NCBI GenBank assembly: GCA_036925085.1
Contig: JAUPFP010000043.1
Span: 694,632-758,631 of the forward strand
Direction: 5' to 3'
Origin: Brachycybe producta
Taxonomy: Eukaryota; Arthropoda; Diplopoda; Playtdesmida; Andrognathidae
DNA: 64,000 bases
The notes under the pieces are model-generated. The model did no database searches, was not told where the DNA came from, and saw nothing but the letters and a program-made list of their open reading frames with translations. Below are positions 36,001 to 49,800 of this stretch, one piece after another (the first letter of the stretch is position 1; each line of letters starts with the position of its first letter). The translations under genes were made by a program, and so were the position numbers.

Positions 36001-36660
36001 AAAGAAGAAGAAATTCTTAACTGTTTCAAATGATATTACGTGCAATTTGTTTTGCGTTTCAAAAGCTTTGTGTGTTCATGACTTTGACACCATATTGTAT
36101 CTCCTCCCCATGGGTCTTTTTTTTTATTATATATATATTTTGCAAAGAAGACATTTTTTTTGTGCCTTTTTCATTTGGATGAGCAGAGAAATTTATTCGT
36201 TTTATACTTGTACACGGATAGAGGGAGAGAAAGAGAGAGAGAGAGAAAGAAAGACAGAAGTGTCAGCTGTTTCTTTTGAGTCTTATATTCAATTTCATTC
36301 GTGACGATTTCTCTCATTTTTTTGAACGGGTTGTACTTTTAGTATAATTCATCAATAAATGAATAATAAAAAATTCCTATCGTTTTTCTTCTTCTTCTCT
36401 TCTTTACACATAATATAAAAAATATCGGTTTCGATCCTAAGGGTCCTCCTCCTCCTCCTCCCACTAGTCTCCACTTCAACTACTCTCTCTCTCTCTCTCT
36501 CTTTTTTCGAGGGGGTTCGTAATATTTCCATTTAGGACGGGGAAAGGCTTTAACATTTGTCGTTTCATCTCAAAAAGATAAAGCTAAGAAAAATCTTTTG
36601 CCATCTTTCAAATCTATGTAGAAATAGAGAAAAAAAAGAGCAAGAGGGAGAGAGAGAGAG

Positions 36661-36735
<75 letters not shown>

Positions 36736-36832
36736 GAGAGAGAGAGAGAGAGGGAGAGAGAGAGGGAGGGAGAGAGAAAGACATACAGAGAGAGACAAAT
36801 AGAGAGAGAGAAAGAGAGAGAGAGAGAGACAA

Positions 36833-36873
<41 letters not shown>

Positions 36874-37778
36874 TGTATATGACTCTCTTGTTGGAATTTT
36901 TTTTGTTGCTGTTTTTGATTTATGATATTGTAAAGCCATCGTCAGAAATCGGAACGAAAAAACACACATAGTTGTGACATGCAGAAACGCATAGAAAAGA
37001 CAAACATGTGCACGCACATTGAACACAGAGGTGCACTTGAACACACACACGCACAGACACGTACACACAGTTCATAAAAGGACAGGCAAGTGTAGCCAGC
37101 ACTAGCTTTTCGTTTGCTCCACCCTTTTATGAGCGTCATCAATTTCTAATTGGTTTGTTATTTGGTCTTGATGTCACATGCCCCGCCCTTATTAATTTCT
37201 AATTGGTTTATAATTGGTCTGACGCTCATAAAAGGGCGGAGCAAATGAAAAGCTAGTGCTCTCTATCTAAAACAGACACACACACACGCGCGCCCCATGT
37301 AGATGTGACATACCGAAACACATAGACCGACACTCATAAAAAACACAGACATGCACGCACGCACGTAGGATACAGACACACATACACGTAGAACGCACGT
37401 ATACGCAACTACATGTATATACATTATGTTAGACAGACGTAACACGAGTACAAGGCATGAACACCACATGTAGAGAGATAACATAACACCATAGATAAGT
37501 TAAAAAAGAACATTTTTGATAGAAAATTACATTCTTTCAGAAACACACACACATACAGGTACAAGTAAGACCATGTATTATACAGTATTAAAAATAACAT
37601 ATACACACATAGACCAGTGTTTGAGAATACATACACAATGTTGTCTAAGTTATTGGTTACATTTTGTGTGTGTGTGTGTGTGTGTGGACAAAGTGTCGCA
37701 TTGCTGTTAACACTTTCAAAGATCGTTTATCAATGTTATAGATTACAGAACAAATTCTCCTCATTCAGACATGATTTT

Positions 37779-37813
<35 letters not shown>

Positions 37814-40800
37814 GAAAGTGAAGGAGAGAGAGAGAGGAGGAAGAGGAGAGAGAGAGAAGAAAGTAAGAGATAGAGAGAGAGAGAGAGAGAGAAAGAAAGT
37901 GAAGGAGAGAGAGAGAGAGAGAGAGAGAGAAAGAAAGTGAAGGAGAGAGAGAGAGAGAGAGGAGGACGAGGAGAGAGAGAAGAAAGTAAGAGAGAGAGAG
38001 CGAAATGGTTTATTACGTCCAACGTCAGTCAATATACAAAGAAGGGGAAAACTTTCAAGTTATGATAGACTTTTAACAATTTGACATTTATTTAAATATT
38101 TAATAATATTTTTATTTTTTGCTATAAAACTGACTTTTTTTTACATGAATATCTTAAGTATATCTTTTTTTTATTATAGATGACATTATGTAATATTTTT
38201 AAGCAGATATCAAGTAAAAATGAGTGGGGGTTAAAAAACCCCAAACATTTTCAGTGATTTTTTTTAAAAAAGGGGGAACTTTCTGCAATGCGGTGGTCGT
38301 TGATGCTATCATTGTTTGCCTAACTTCAGGGTGTTTTACAGTTGAAAAGTAGAGAGAGAGAGAGAGAGAGACTCAAGAATTTTAATCAATTCCTACACTT
38401 GGTGCTACATGTAGGTAAATAAATCACAAACACATATAACATAGAGACGTACTCTTACTCACACAGTTACACACACACACGCCCTTTTAAAAGACAATTG
38501 GAGTTGTCCGAGTTTAATTGCTTAAAATAACAAACGATTTTTTTGTTTCAAAATGGGGTTATTTTTCACATAGAATTTGAGGTTTTTTTCGAAATTCTGT
38601 CGGGAAAAAAAAATAATCCAGTGTTTGTTTCAAGTATTATTTGAATCAAATTGTGTTTCTGTTTTCAGTTTAATTCTAATTAATGTAATTTACTGGATTG
38701 AGTTTTTATTTTCATCTATTTATGTCACAGTAAATATCGTACATTAAATAGAGGCTAATTTTAACTATCAGTAAGTTAATATGTTAATGAGTTTTTTTTC
38801 TCTCTAAATAAATCAGTTTAAACTAGACAAGCTGACTAGTTTAAACTAGAATGCAAACCGTTTAACGAGAAATGGAAAGGGATTAGTACATTTATTAGTA
38901 GGGCTCGGATTTTGATGCAATAGCAACCGGAATGTTTCTCAATTTGTGGCCCCAAAGAGCCAACTGTGAAGTAATCATCATTAGAACAACTGCAATTATT
39001 TTATTTCTAATAAAAAAGCTGGGTAGAGAGGGTAGATGTCTGGTTACTATCAGTTGTCAACTAGAGTTCTAACCTCTAACTATTTTTTTTAGTTAGAACA
39101 ATTTTTTTTTATCTAAACGAGATTGTTACTTCACAATTGGCACTTGTGGGTCACATATTGAGAAACATCCGAGCCCTATTTATTAGTGTTGACAATTTCT
39201 ATGAAAAAGCTCTTAATTTTTTTAAAGCAACTTCAGTAGATTCTGAAATTGATTTAAAAAAATCAGAGCTAAAAATAATACTAATCCCTTTCCATTTCTC
39301 GTTAAACGGTTTGCATTTTAGTTTAAACTAGTCAGCTTGTCTAGTTTAAACTGATCTAATTGGAGAAAAAAAGTACACATCTGATAATTTAAATAATAAA
39401 CGTATTCTACAGAGCCCTGTTAAGGACAAACAGTCAATATCTCGAATTCAATTTTATTCAGTTAATAATCTGAAAATATTGAATTAATACTTAAATATAT
39501 CTGAACTATTGACATTAAAATATTGATTTAGTATTTCAATTTAAAATATTAATAATAAAGTCAATTTTTAATTTATTTCATGTCCTTAACTGGATTCCAG
39601 TATAATTCGCCTAAACACATTTAATTTGAATTCATGTTTGCGAACAATGTGGACGGTTTTCCGAATATTTTGTTCGATTCTCTGTTCGGCCCCCACCTTA
39701 CCAGTTGTCGGTTTTTGCCCGTCACATCAAAGAATGTTCGCGTTCGAGCTGGGATTAGTTTGTGGACGTCTCGGCGAACGTTCATTGTGAGGTTACCAAC
39801 TGGGAACACTTTGCGAACATGTTCTGTTAACGTTTGGACACTCCAGCCACAGCGAACCAGAAGAACGAACATGTTCTTTAAAAACATAGGCGTAAATTGG
39901 GGTTGAAAAGTGGGGTGACAAGAGTTGGGAACATGTTTTGTTCGTTTTTCTGTTCTAGTTGGGACGCACCCTAAGGGCGGGTATCCACTTGTTGCATTTC
40001 TGCGTATCGTATCCCCGATGCGTATCAATGGATACAGCTAGCGTAGCATCGTTCCGTATCAAAATGTGATACAAAGAAACGCAAACGAACCCGATCGGTC
40101 ATTTGTCGGGTTTTTTTCTTATCATATCAAAGAAATGATACGATACGCGGTGGAGTAAGTTGGGACGGGCAGCACGCGAGCAGTCACTCCGTTGCACAAT
40201 ATTTGTTCATTCCCGTTTGGGAACTCGACGTGCCATGTATCGTGAATGTTGAAACGCAACGCATTGATGATACGAGAAACATCGAGTAGCGTGTTACGCC
40301 GTATCCGTATCAGTGAATGATACGGGTATGATACGATACGCTAAACTGCAACAAGTGGATACAACGTATAAGAAGCCGAACGGATCTTAGAATTTTTGTT
40401 TATCCGATTTTTCGTGTTAATCTGTTTTCGTAATAAACGGTTTCTGTTGTAATTTTTCTTTCTCTCGTTAAAACTTGTTTTTTTTTTAATTAATTTCAGG
40501 TATTTAATGTTGCGCAATACTCTCTATTGAAAACGAAAAACAATAGTTTGGTGTTTAATAAAAAAAAATCTAAACTGCTGTTTCCAAAATAATGTTTTAT
40601 TCACTTCATTAACTTTACAATTTTAAATTGAACTTTTTTTTTGTTTCTTTTTTGGTTTGTCTGTTATTCGAAATTACACTAAGAAAGTTTTATTTTATTT
40701 CTCCGAATATTTGAAATTCTTTCATTGACAATTGCTTTTCCTTCCCCATCCCCTGTTATTTCTTGGCTAAGGCCGGCTTTACACGGACCACTTTGTGGCA

Positions 40801-43800
40801 CAGATTAAGGAGATATTATACAGAAGGGAAACAGGGCTATTAACTTTTTAACTGTGTTTTTTCTGCGCATGTGCATAAGTTTCTATAGACTTCTGTTCTA
40901 TGATAAAATTTATTTTCTAATCCTTTCTCAAAAATGGCCATCTGATCCTTTTGAAAATGGCGATCTAATCCTTTTCAAAATAGCGATCTAATCCTTTTCA
41001 AAATGGCGGCTCTCTAGAATATAGGTAATTAAAAATCGGGACAAACAGAAGTTGGCTCCGCATGCTCCGCCCTTTTCAACGTCGAACCACACAACAAACC
41101 AATTAGAAGTTGCCGGTCGTCATAAAAAGGGCGGAGTCAACTTCTGTTTGTCCCGATTTCTAATTGCCTGTCATAGAATTAGCTTAAGTAACCGAACACT
41201 CAAGTGTGCTCAGCAACATGCAGTCGTTTGCCCTGCCCTTTTATGAGGAACGGCAACTTCTAATTGGTTTGTTATTTGGTCCGACGTCACATGCCCCACT
41301 GTGTAACCGATTCCAAGGTCATGGATTTATGTCAAAGCAACCTCAAAGGTGTCGCGCAAGAGTTTTCCTTCTGTGTGTCTCCTTATTTTGTGCTTGTGTT
41401 GTCACAAAGTGGTAGACGCGGCTTGCTTCACACAGACCACTATTTTTATTTAAAAATATGATCTATGATCACTGCGGGCCACTGGTATGACCTCGATTGT
41501 CACTGAAAAGCTGACGGTGGTCGCCACTTGTGGCCAGGCTCAACCACAAATTGCTACTGTGTTGCAAAAAAACAAAACAAAACAAAAACCAGTGGCAGTG
41601 GCTCGGGTGTGAACACCTCTTATTTAATTAGTGATCTGCTAAAAACGACCACTTTGTGTGGCGCCACAGAGTGGTCCGTGTAAAGCAGGCCTCATGAAGG
41701 TAGTATTTATGCAAGAATGAGATTGATGAACTTTTGAGTTTCGCTTTTTTATTTTTTGAAAGAATGAAAGTCATTACGAATATATTCGTAATTTAAATCT
41801 CTCTCAACCTTCTGCAGACTATTTAATTTGCATAAAAATTATATTGTTTTCAATTTTCCTACTGCTGAATAATTTAATATTGTATTATTAATTATAACAT
41901 GTTAATTATTAATAGTAGTGTTGTTAAAAAACGTGTTTTTTTATTATTGTTTTTTTTTTAAGTTTTTATTTTAAAAAACTGTTTTTCAGATTTACTATCA
42001 TATATAGTGAAGGTAATTAAATTGACGAAACATGATTTTACAAAAAAACGAACACTTTTTAATTTACATTTCTAACTGAATCATTATCTCGGAGGGGGGG
42101 GGGGGGAGAGGGGGGACACGTGTACTTAAAACCCGATCAAATTTCTTTCTTTCTTGCGTTTTGCTTTTCCCGCCGTTTTTTTTCATCTTTTCTTCACCGT
42201 TTTTTTTAAATTTACAACACTAATTAAAAATATACTGTAAAACCTACGGTGTGCATCAAATTGTCATAATCGCCAGAATAAATATGACTGAGGTAACTCA
42301 ACTAAGAGCGTTTCCTATGGAGCATTTCGTGCCATAGTTGAGTGTGGCCGATAGAGGGCGCAAACTGTACTTCGTGCTTCAGTTACAATACAATTCAATG
42401 AACATACAAAACAGAAATGGACGATGACATTTGAAGCAAGATGGCTTCCTTCGAGCTTCAAAAAGCAGACGAAGCTTGTGACGTCACAGGGGTTGACGAA
42501 AATTTGCCGTATCTCATTTTGTCTGATTAAAACGGACTAATAACAAAAGAATGCCAAGAATCCTTTTATTTAAACTGTTGAGAATGTCTGATGTCTCAAC
42601 CTCCCTTTTCTATCAGACTAAATTACAAAAATCGTTAATTTTTGTTGTTGTTCATGCGACCCATCTGACGTCACAAGCTTCATCTTACGGCGAGGCTACT
42701 ATACTAGTAGGAAGTAGACACAGTTATATATATTGATGTAAACGAATAAGAACAAATAGATGTTTAGAAATTAATTGCTGTTGCTATTATTATTATTAAT
42801 TTGTTTAATGACATTGCTGTAAAATATGGTGGCACACAATTTGGGACATTCTTTTGTGTATTTTCTTTCAATTCAATGGTTTGCAATTTCTGTTTTTGGA
42901 ACAAAAGGAAATCATTTTTTTTTTAACTCTTTTCTTCTTTCCTTTTTGAATACAACAACCCTTTTCTTCAGTGTATAAGTTGACTTGTTTCTGTTGTGAA
43001 TAGAAAAGATATTTTTGTTAGTAATCTAGTCTCATAGAGAGAGATATTACTAAGAATGTTTCATTGTTGAAATAGAAGAAGAGAAAAATAAGATGAAGAA
43101 GAAGAAGAAAAAAAAATCACTTGGAATTGGTCACAAAAGAAAATTACATGAGTCTTACGTTTTTGGTTTGTGGTATTTTTTTGTTTGAAAAGAAGAGTTT
43201 TGACCAAAAAAAATAGGAGTGGATAGAGTGTGAGAAAGAAAAACCATTGTTGTTGTTGTTTGTTATATGTGGAATTTGACGTTTTCTTATTTGTTTGTCT
43301 ATTCTTGACTTTATATATTTTTCACTCTTTTCTCTCTTTCTGTCTTGTCTTTTATAACAGAGTCAACAATTGGGCCGTTCGTTTTGGTTATCACCTTCAT
43401 GAGATCTCAAAATATGTCTCTTTTTTTGATAACGTAAAAAAAGTAAGCATCATCATCATCAAATATCATCGGTTTTTCACATTTTTATATTGCAGTTTTT
43501 AGAGACACTTGTCGACTATAGTCTGGATCACACAGAAAAAATTCCACTGCAAAATTAATTTATTGTAATTTAAATTATTTTATATATAAGATTTCTTGGA
43601 TTGGACTGCCTAAGAAAACAATGTTCTTTTTTTATTTTTTTTGAACAGCTTTGATTAAAATATTGGCAAAAAAATTAATAAAAAAATGAAAAGAAAACTT
43701 CAATTTTAAGGTGGGATTCTTCCGGCTCGTCTGCGGGCAGCGTCCTGGCGTCCTGCTACCGGACTGCTTTCAGTATTTCTTTGCCTGGATAGTTCTTTCG

Positions 43801-46800
43801 CTGTGTATGCGTCTGACATCCAGAGTGTGCAGGCCGTCGGCGACTACACTTCTCGGAGAACAGTATAGCCGCAAACGCAGTGGTAAAAGGGTATTTTTGC
43901 CACAGGCAAGTGTGCCCGGCACTAACGTTATATTTACCCCACCTTTTCATGAGCGCCATCAATTTCTAATTGGTTTGTTACTTAGTCTGATGTCATAAAA
44001 AGGCGGGGCAAACGAAATTTCAGTGCTGGGCACACTTGCCTGTATTTTTGCCGAGTTTCTTTGTTATTGTTGTAGTTGTTTTGTTGGTGTGTCTACGTGT
44101 CGGGAAATGCAAGTTGACCCAGGACTGATGATACTAGCATAAGGAGACCCTCCTTTTTCTTGGCCGCGAGATGCAAAACGATGTAGGTTTTGCCACCTCT
44201 AGGAAACTTCCAGCGCGTCCGCAAGCGGCGTGTGCGGCCGGGTCTGAAGTCTTTTGCATCTATAGCCTCGTTTGCGTGATTCCTCTGGTACGTCTCGCGG
44301 CCAAAGAAAAGGAGACTTTCCTGATGCTAGCATCATCAGTCATGGGTCAACTTGCATTATCCGACACGTAGACACACCAACAAAACAACTACAACAAGCA
44401 CAAAGAAACTCGGCAAAAAAAAAAGACCCTTTTACCACTGCGTCTGCAGCTATAATGCTCTCCGATTAGTAGAATCACCGGCCACACACTCTTTATGCCA
44501 GACTCATATGCATAGAAGGAATTACTCAGGTAAAGAAAGAACTATTGAAAGCAGTCCGGCCGCAGGCCGCCAGGACCCAGATGCAACAGAAGAATTCCAC
44601 CTAAAATTAGAAACTCTTTTAATGGGCGAATGTTTCGACCTAGTATGGGTCATCTTCAGAGCAACAGTTAAACATAAAGATTCATTATTTAAGAAGAAAA
44701 AAAAATGAAAGGAAAATTGATATCGTAAATATACATTGTTGTTGACTGGAAGAAACCAGCAAGTCAAAGAAAGTGAGGCAGTTCTTTACTGTTACATGTT
44801 TAGAGTAAAGAAAGAATCTTGCAATTTTAATAATAATTCTATTTTATTGGAACTCCTATTTGCAAAAGATTTTATGCATGAAAATAAACTTGTATTATGG
44901 GTAGGCTTCCCACCTTTCCTCCTTTATGGAGGACAGTCCTCCATTCGGAAGAAATGTCGTCTGACCAGGACCGGCCTCCACGAAGGCAAACATGTGTTCC
45001 ACACAATAAATTGTATAAAAACTTAAAATTTATACGTTCGTGTAGGACGGTCCTGGCTGGAGAACAGTTCTTCCGAATGGAGGACTGTCCTCCACAGGTG
45101 GCAAGCCTACCCATGAGTCGCTTTTCACAGAGCCGTAACTGTATGGCGAGTTGAGTGAGGTACCTTCCTGCCTCACGGGCGCAGAACTTAGAGGCGCAGA
45201 AATAGGGTGCAAAGTAACTAAAATGATAATGTTATAAGGGCGTTTCTTCTTGCCGATACTATCGGCAAGAAGAAAATGAGTATGATGCAATCGGCCCGAT
45301 AGTCTCTTAGGCCGGCCATAGACGTAACGTTTAACTACCGCAAATTTTAACTACTCATGTGAAAAAAAAATTGCGAATTAGTGATAAGTTGATAACACTA
45401 ATTCAATTTTATGAGATCACTAATTCAGATTATTTTTGAGATGAACGGCGCGGCATACAGCTGTAGACATGTGCAGTTAAATTTGCGCAATTAAACGTTA
45501 CGTGTATGGCCGGCGTTAAGCTCATATAAATGCAGACTAACGACCCTAAAATAAAGGTCAAAGTAAGAATTTTTTTCAATATGAGCATTCGTTTAGTATT
45601 AATATTTCGTTATATAGATTTTTATTATAACTCGTGTTTGGAAGGAATATAATATAACAACACAAAAATTGTTTTTTGTTGTCTTTTATGGCTTTTTTTT
45701 TGTTGTTGTTGTCCGTAATATGTTGTTTGCCTTTTAATAAATAGGGATTTCAAATGGCTGGAGCAAAAGTTGAACCCAAAAATGGTGTTGAAATGGTGAA
45801 GGAAATGAGTAATGATATTGAAAAGATGATGGCCTGGAAAATACAAGCAGTCAAGGTAAAAAAGAATTCTTAAATTACATGAAATTTACATTGTGGTTGG
45901 TATATACTACTGTGTATAGGACTATTTTTGTTGCTGTTGTTGTTATTTACATGTAAACATGTTTAACTAAGTGTGAAATAATATTACGCGAGACAATTTC
46001 TTGAGAAACCTTAAAGATGGACCAACAACATCGAAAAATATCTCGTGTTTTATATATTTGTATTTCTCTGAAATGAGAAAACCTATTTCAGAAAGTGCAT
46101 CATTTACTACGCTATGAATGTTTCTTGAATAGTTTTTTTTTTCTTGTTGATTGAATCGTTTCGATGAATGTTTTTTATGTTTAGCTTAAAACAACAAATA
46201 ACAGTGGCGTAGCCAAGAAAGGGGGGGGGGGTGTCCATGGGTCCGGACCGCCCCCTCCCAAAATTCTATCTGCATAGCAAAAAGAGCTGTGTTTACATGT
46301 GATAGTTTTTCTCTCATTAATTCTCTTAACCTGTACCTACAGAACTCATTTTCTGTCCCGCCACCTTAGACTATTACCTTCAGGGACTGGCAGCTCCCAA
46401 AATTTGGTGTTCAACAGATAAGCGGTTTCGTTTTCGAAAGAGCGCCTCTAGCGGGAATGTGATAAATTAAATTTCAATTGAAGCTATAAAGGGTGTATGA
46501 TTGTATTTTAGACTATTACTTACCAGAAGGTAATAGTCAAAGAAAAAACAATTCAAGACTTTGGCTAAGATTTTATGTGCAGATATTACCTTCAGACGGA
46601 GCTAGCCTCGCTTCTGCCAGCATTTCCGCCTTAGAGCAGTCATTCAATGAAATATGCATAATGCCATTAACATAGAGAAGATAGGAAGTTGCCAGTCCAG
46701 GAAGGTAATAGTCTAAGCCGCCACCATCATAAAGGCTCAATTACGTGACTTTTTAACTATGGTGCACCGCGTCGCGCCGCCGTGTGGAACATTCCATCCG

Positions 46801-49800
46801 AGACTCTTTCCATATAAACGTGCCACCTCGACTCCGCCACTTGTTGAAGACAACTTAAACGCTCATACTTCACAATAGAAATGAACACGTGTTGTTGTTT
46901 ATAACGAGGTATGCTGGCAAACGAAGACACCAGAGTGGTGTCCGAATGTCGCGTGAGCGCTTTTTTCTCCTGGTTCCTTCCATCTATCCACACGCGCACA
47001 CAGGGCCGTCGCTATGACCTGTTCCTTTCGTAGCCGTAGCAAAAGGAAAAAGTCCTCGGTTTTCCTCGAGACTTTGTACCATTTGATTTCATATGATGAA
47101 TACAATGGAAAGTTCTTCTAGGTGGTGTGGTGCGGTGCGGTGCGGTGGTGCTGCGTGCCATACTGGGTGACTAGCTTTATTCTGAAGAAAGAATTTCGGA
47201 CCCTCGTCCAAAAAAATCCTGGCTACGTCACTGACAAATAAAAATGGCAAACTCGAAATTAGAAAATATTAACTTTTGTTAAAAAGTGAAGTTGTAACTA
47301 ACAAATCGTGAATTATGTAATTAATAATATTTATATCATTAAGAATACAGACATAATTACTTTCCCAATCAACACTGTGTTAAAAACCTGTGCAATTTAA
47401 TTTCCAATTTGAAATTGCAATTAAAAAAAATTGTAATAAAATTGAGTCTTTTGTGTGTGATTCTAATAGAGAATAGCAGACACAGCTGAACAAGCGATGA
47501 TGGGACATAAATATGAAGATAATACGGATGTAAGTCGACAATTATTATCACCATTTATATATTTATACGATGTGTTCTCGATTACATTAGCCATCTAATT
47601 TGCATATTTATATCATTTTGTGTAGTTTGAGTACAATAATGCAAAAACATTAAACGAAGACGGTGGAGTACAATTAACATTAGTTAAGGACAAGCATTTT
47701 TATGACATTCCCGTGAATATAACCAACAGTTCCATCCACGTTCCAACGAATGTTTATGATCAAGGTATGTACTTATTTCAGAAATTATTGATTTTATAAG
47801 GTGACAGTTGTTTTTTTCTTTTCTGTGCACCTTTTATTTTTATTTTCTAGCGACTTCTGTGGTTGATGCAATACGTTGGTCTGATCATTTGAATCCCATT
47901 TTCATCAGCAATTATCATTTCGATCCATCTTTGAGTTGGCAATATTTTGGCAGCTCCACTGGCTTTTTAAGACAGTATCCAGGTAATTTAACAATTAATT
48001 AATGCTTAATTAGTGTGGCTTTTTTAAGTGATTTAGTCGCACACCTGGTCTAATCAAAGAATTTCACTTGTGCATTGCACTTTTTCAAAGGAGATTTTAA
48101 GAACAAAATTTAAAGTGTTAGAATTTCGAAAGTAGAATTGCTAAAGGTACAGGTTTAAAAAAGGTATTTCTGCATTCATAAATATTTTTTTTAAAAATTA
48201 TATTCATACTAGAAGCATACGAGTCATAAAACGTGGATTTTGGAATAGGGGGAACCTATACGAATAGGGGATGTTACCGATTCTAGGACGTTAACCTTTT
48301 AAACAGTTTACCCTTTATTTCGAGTCTTCCGCACCCCAAGTGTCTCATTTCCGCCCCTTTCCTCCACTTAGGAAACCCTAAAGCATAAATCATATCCTGG
48401 TTCTGGTGTCGGTGGATGGATGCCCATCACGGCACGGTCCCTTGGGCTTGGGTGCACCTTTGTAGGTGTACACAGGCCCAAGGTATAAAGGTTTTGATTA
48501 ATTCGGGGTCCATTCTCTGATATCGAAACATGAAATAATTCAAGTTAATGGTTCGATGGCTAAGCAACGCCATGATTTTGTAACTGTTCTCTGTCTAATG
48601 TAATCCAATGGTTGAATTACATTAAATAAGTAAATCGTTAACCTGCATTCGTATCGCCGGTTTATTATCTTTCTCTTCTTTATAATTTGTTTATGGTTTC
48701 AGTACTTGGAAACAGGTTTTTAAAAAATAAATTTCACATTTTTATGAAATATTTTAAACTCTTGTCATGTGAAATATTTCAATGAAATGAAATATTTCGC
48801 ATATATTTCACGTGAAATATTACAATGGCACATCACTACTATAAAGTAATAGCATATGGTTTAAATTATGTATTAAATATTGCAACCATTTTGATTAGAA
48901 ATTAATAAATTGATTTTTTTTTATTATAATGTGTATAGCTATGAAGTGGACGTCGCAAACTGTGGACACATACGATTGTCGTATGAGACCCTGGTATGTC
49001 GTCGAGCATTTTTTTGTTACGATGAAAATCGTCTTTTTAAGTCGTTGGACATGGTTCAGATGAAAATGATGAAAACGGTTTTTTTTTTTTTCTAAAAGAA
49101 TTTGTGAAAGATATATATTTATGGTTTAATTAAAATTGATAGGGTGATGTGGGTTTACTAACTTCAATTAACCTAACATAATAAAGCAAACCGTTTAGAG
49201 AATAGGCGGTCCACATTTATGGTCACTTATCTGATTTCTTTTCTCCTACCAGTGGCATTATATTATCGAACTAATTCAAATACATTAGCTTAATTTTACC
49301 TTTGCAAAGTGCCGTTTTTTTAGCTATTAGAATTTTCACAGTTTAATAACTTTCATCAAGTGGAAACAGGGCCTTTAAAATATTTTCCAACCTCAAAAAT
49401 ATGGGGAATCTGTCTCATAAAACTTTGCATACTGCCTGGGAATGGTAGGAAACGTGCAGAAAACAAATATCGCTCCTCGGCTGAAAAGAGTGGCACAGCT
49501 CAATAAAACACTTCTTTGGAGAAATGAGTTTAAAGTTAATTGAGAAGATTCATGGCTTACTTTACTGAGCCTTTCAAGTGCCAAAAACCGTTTTAACTAT
49601 TCAGAATATCGGTTTATTTGGCTCCTCTACAATAGATTGAGATGGAAAAGAAATGTAACTGTAAACTCATTTTTCCCCAAAAAAGTGTTTTTTTTTAGTT
49701 GTTGCCACTCTTTCAGCCGAGGTGCGATATGGAGCCATGAATATCATAAAAGGATGTTTTTAATTTTATTATCTTAAGAATCGTTGTTGCTCTAGTGATG

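Larger units (their letters stand above)
40771..41692. mobile_element. MITE family N, copy 2, carrying B and C insertions
   Basis: Ends GGCCGGCTTTACACGGACCA and TGGTCCGTGTAAAGCAGGCC. The interior contains family B copy 6 and truncated family C copy 6. Harbinger-like GGCC termini, but no clear 3-bp duplication. Confidence 0.75.

Noticed and set aside
39621-40028. 135-codon minus-strand frame
   Set aside because: It crosses the junction of two unrelated repeat segments and shows no domain; a plus-strand frame of similar quality overlaps it.
44352-44708. 118-codon frame in element P
   Set aside because: Follows one arm of a palindrome and ends in a poly-lysine run from A-rich DNA.
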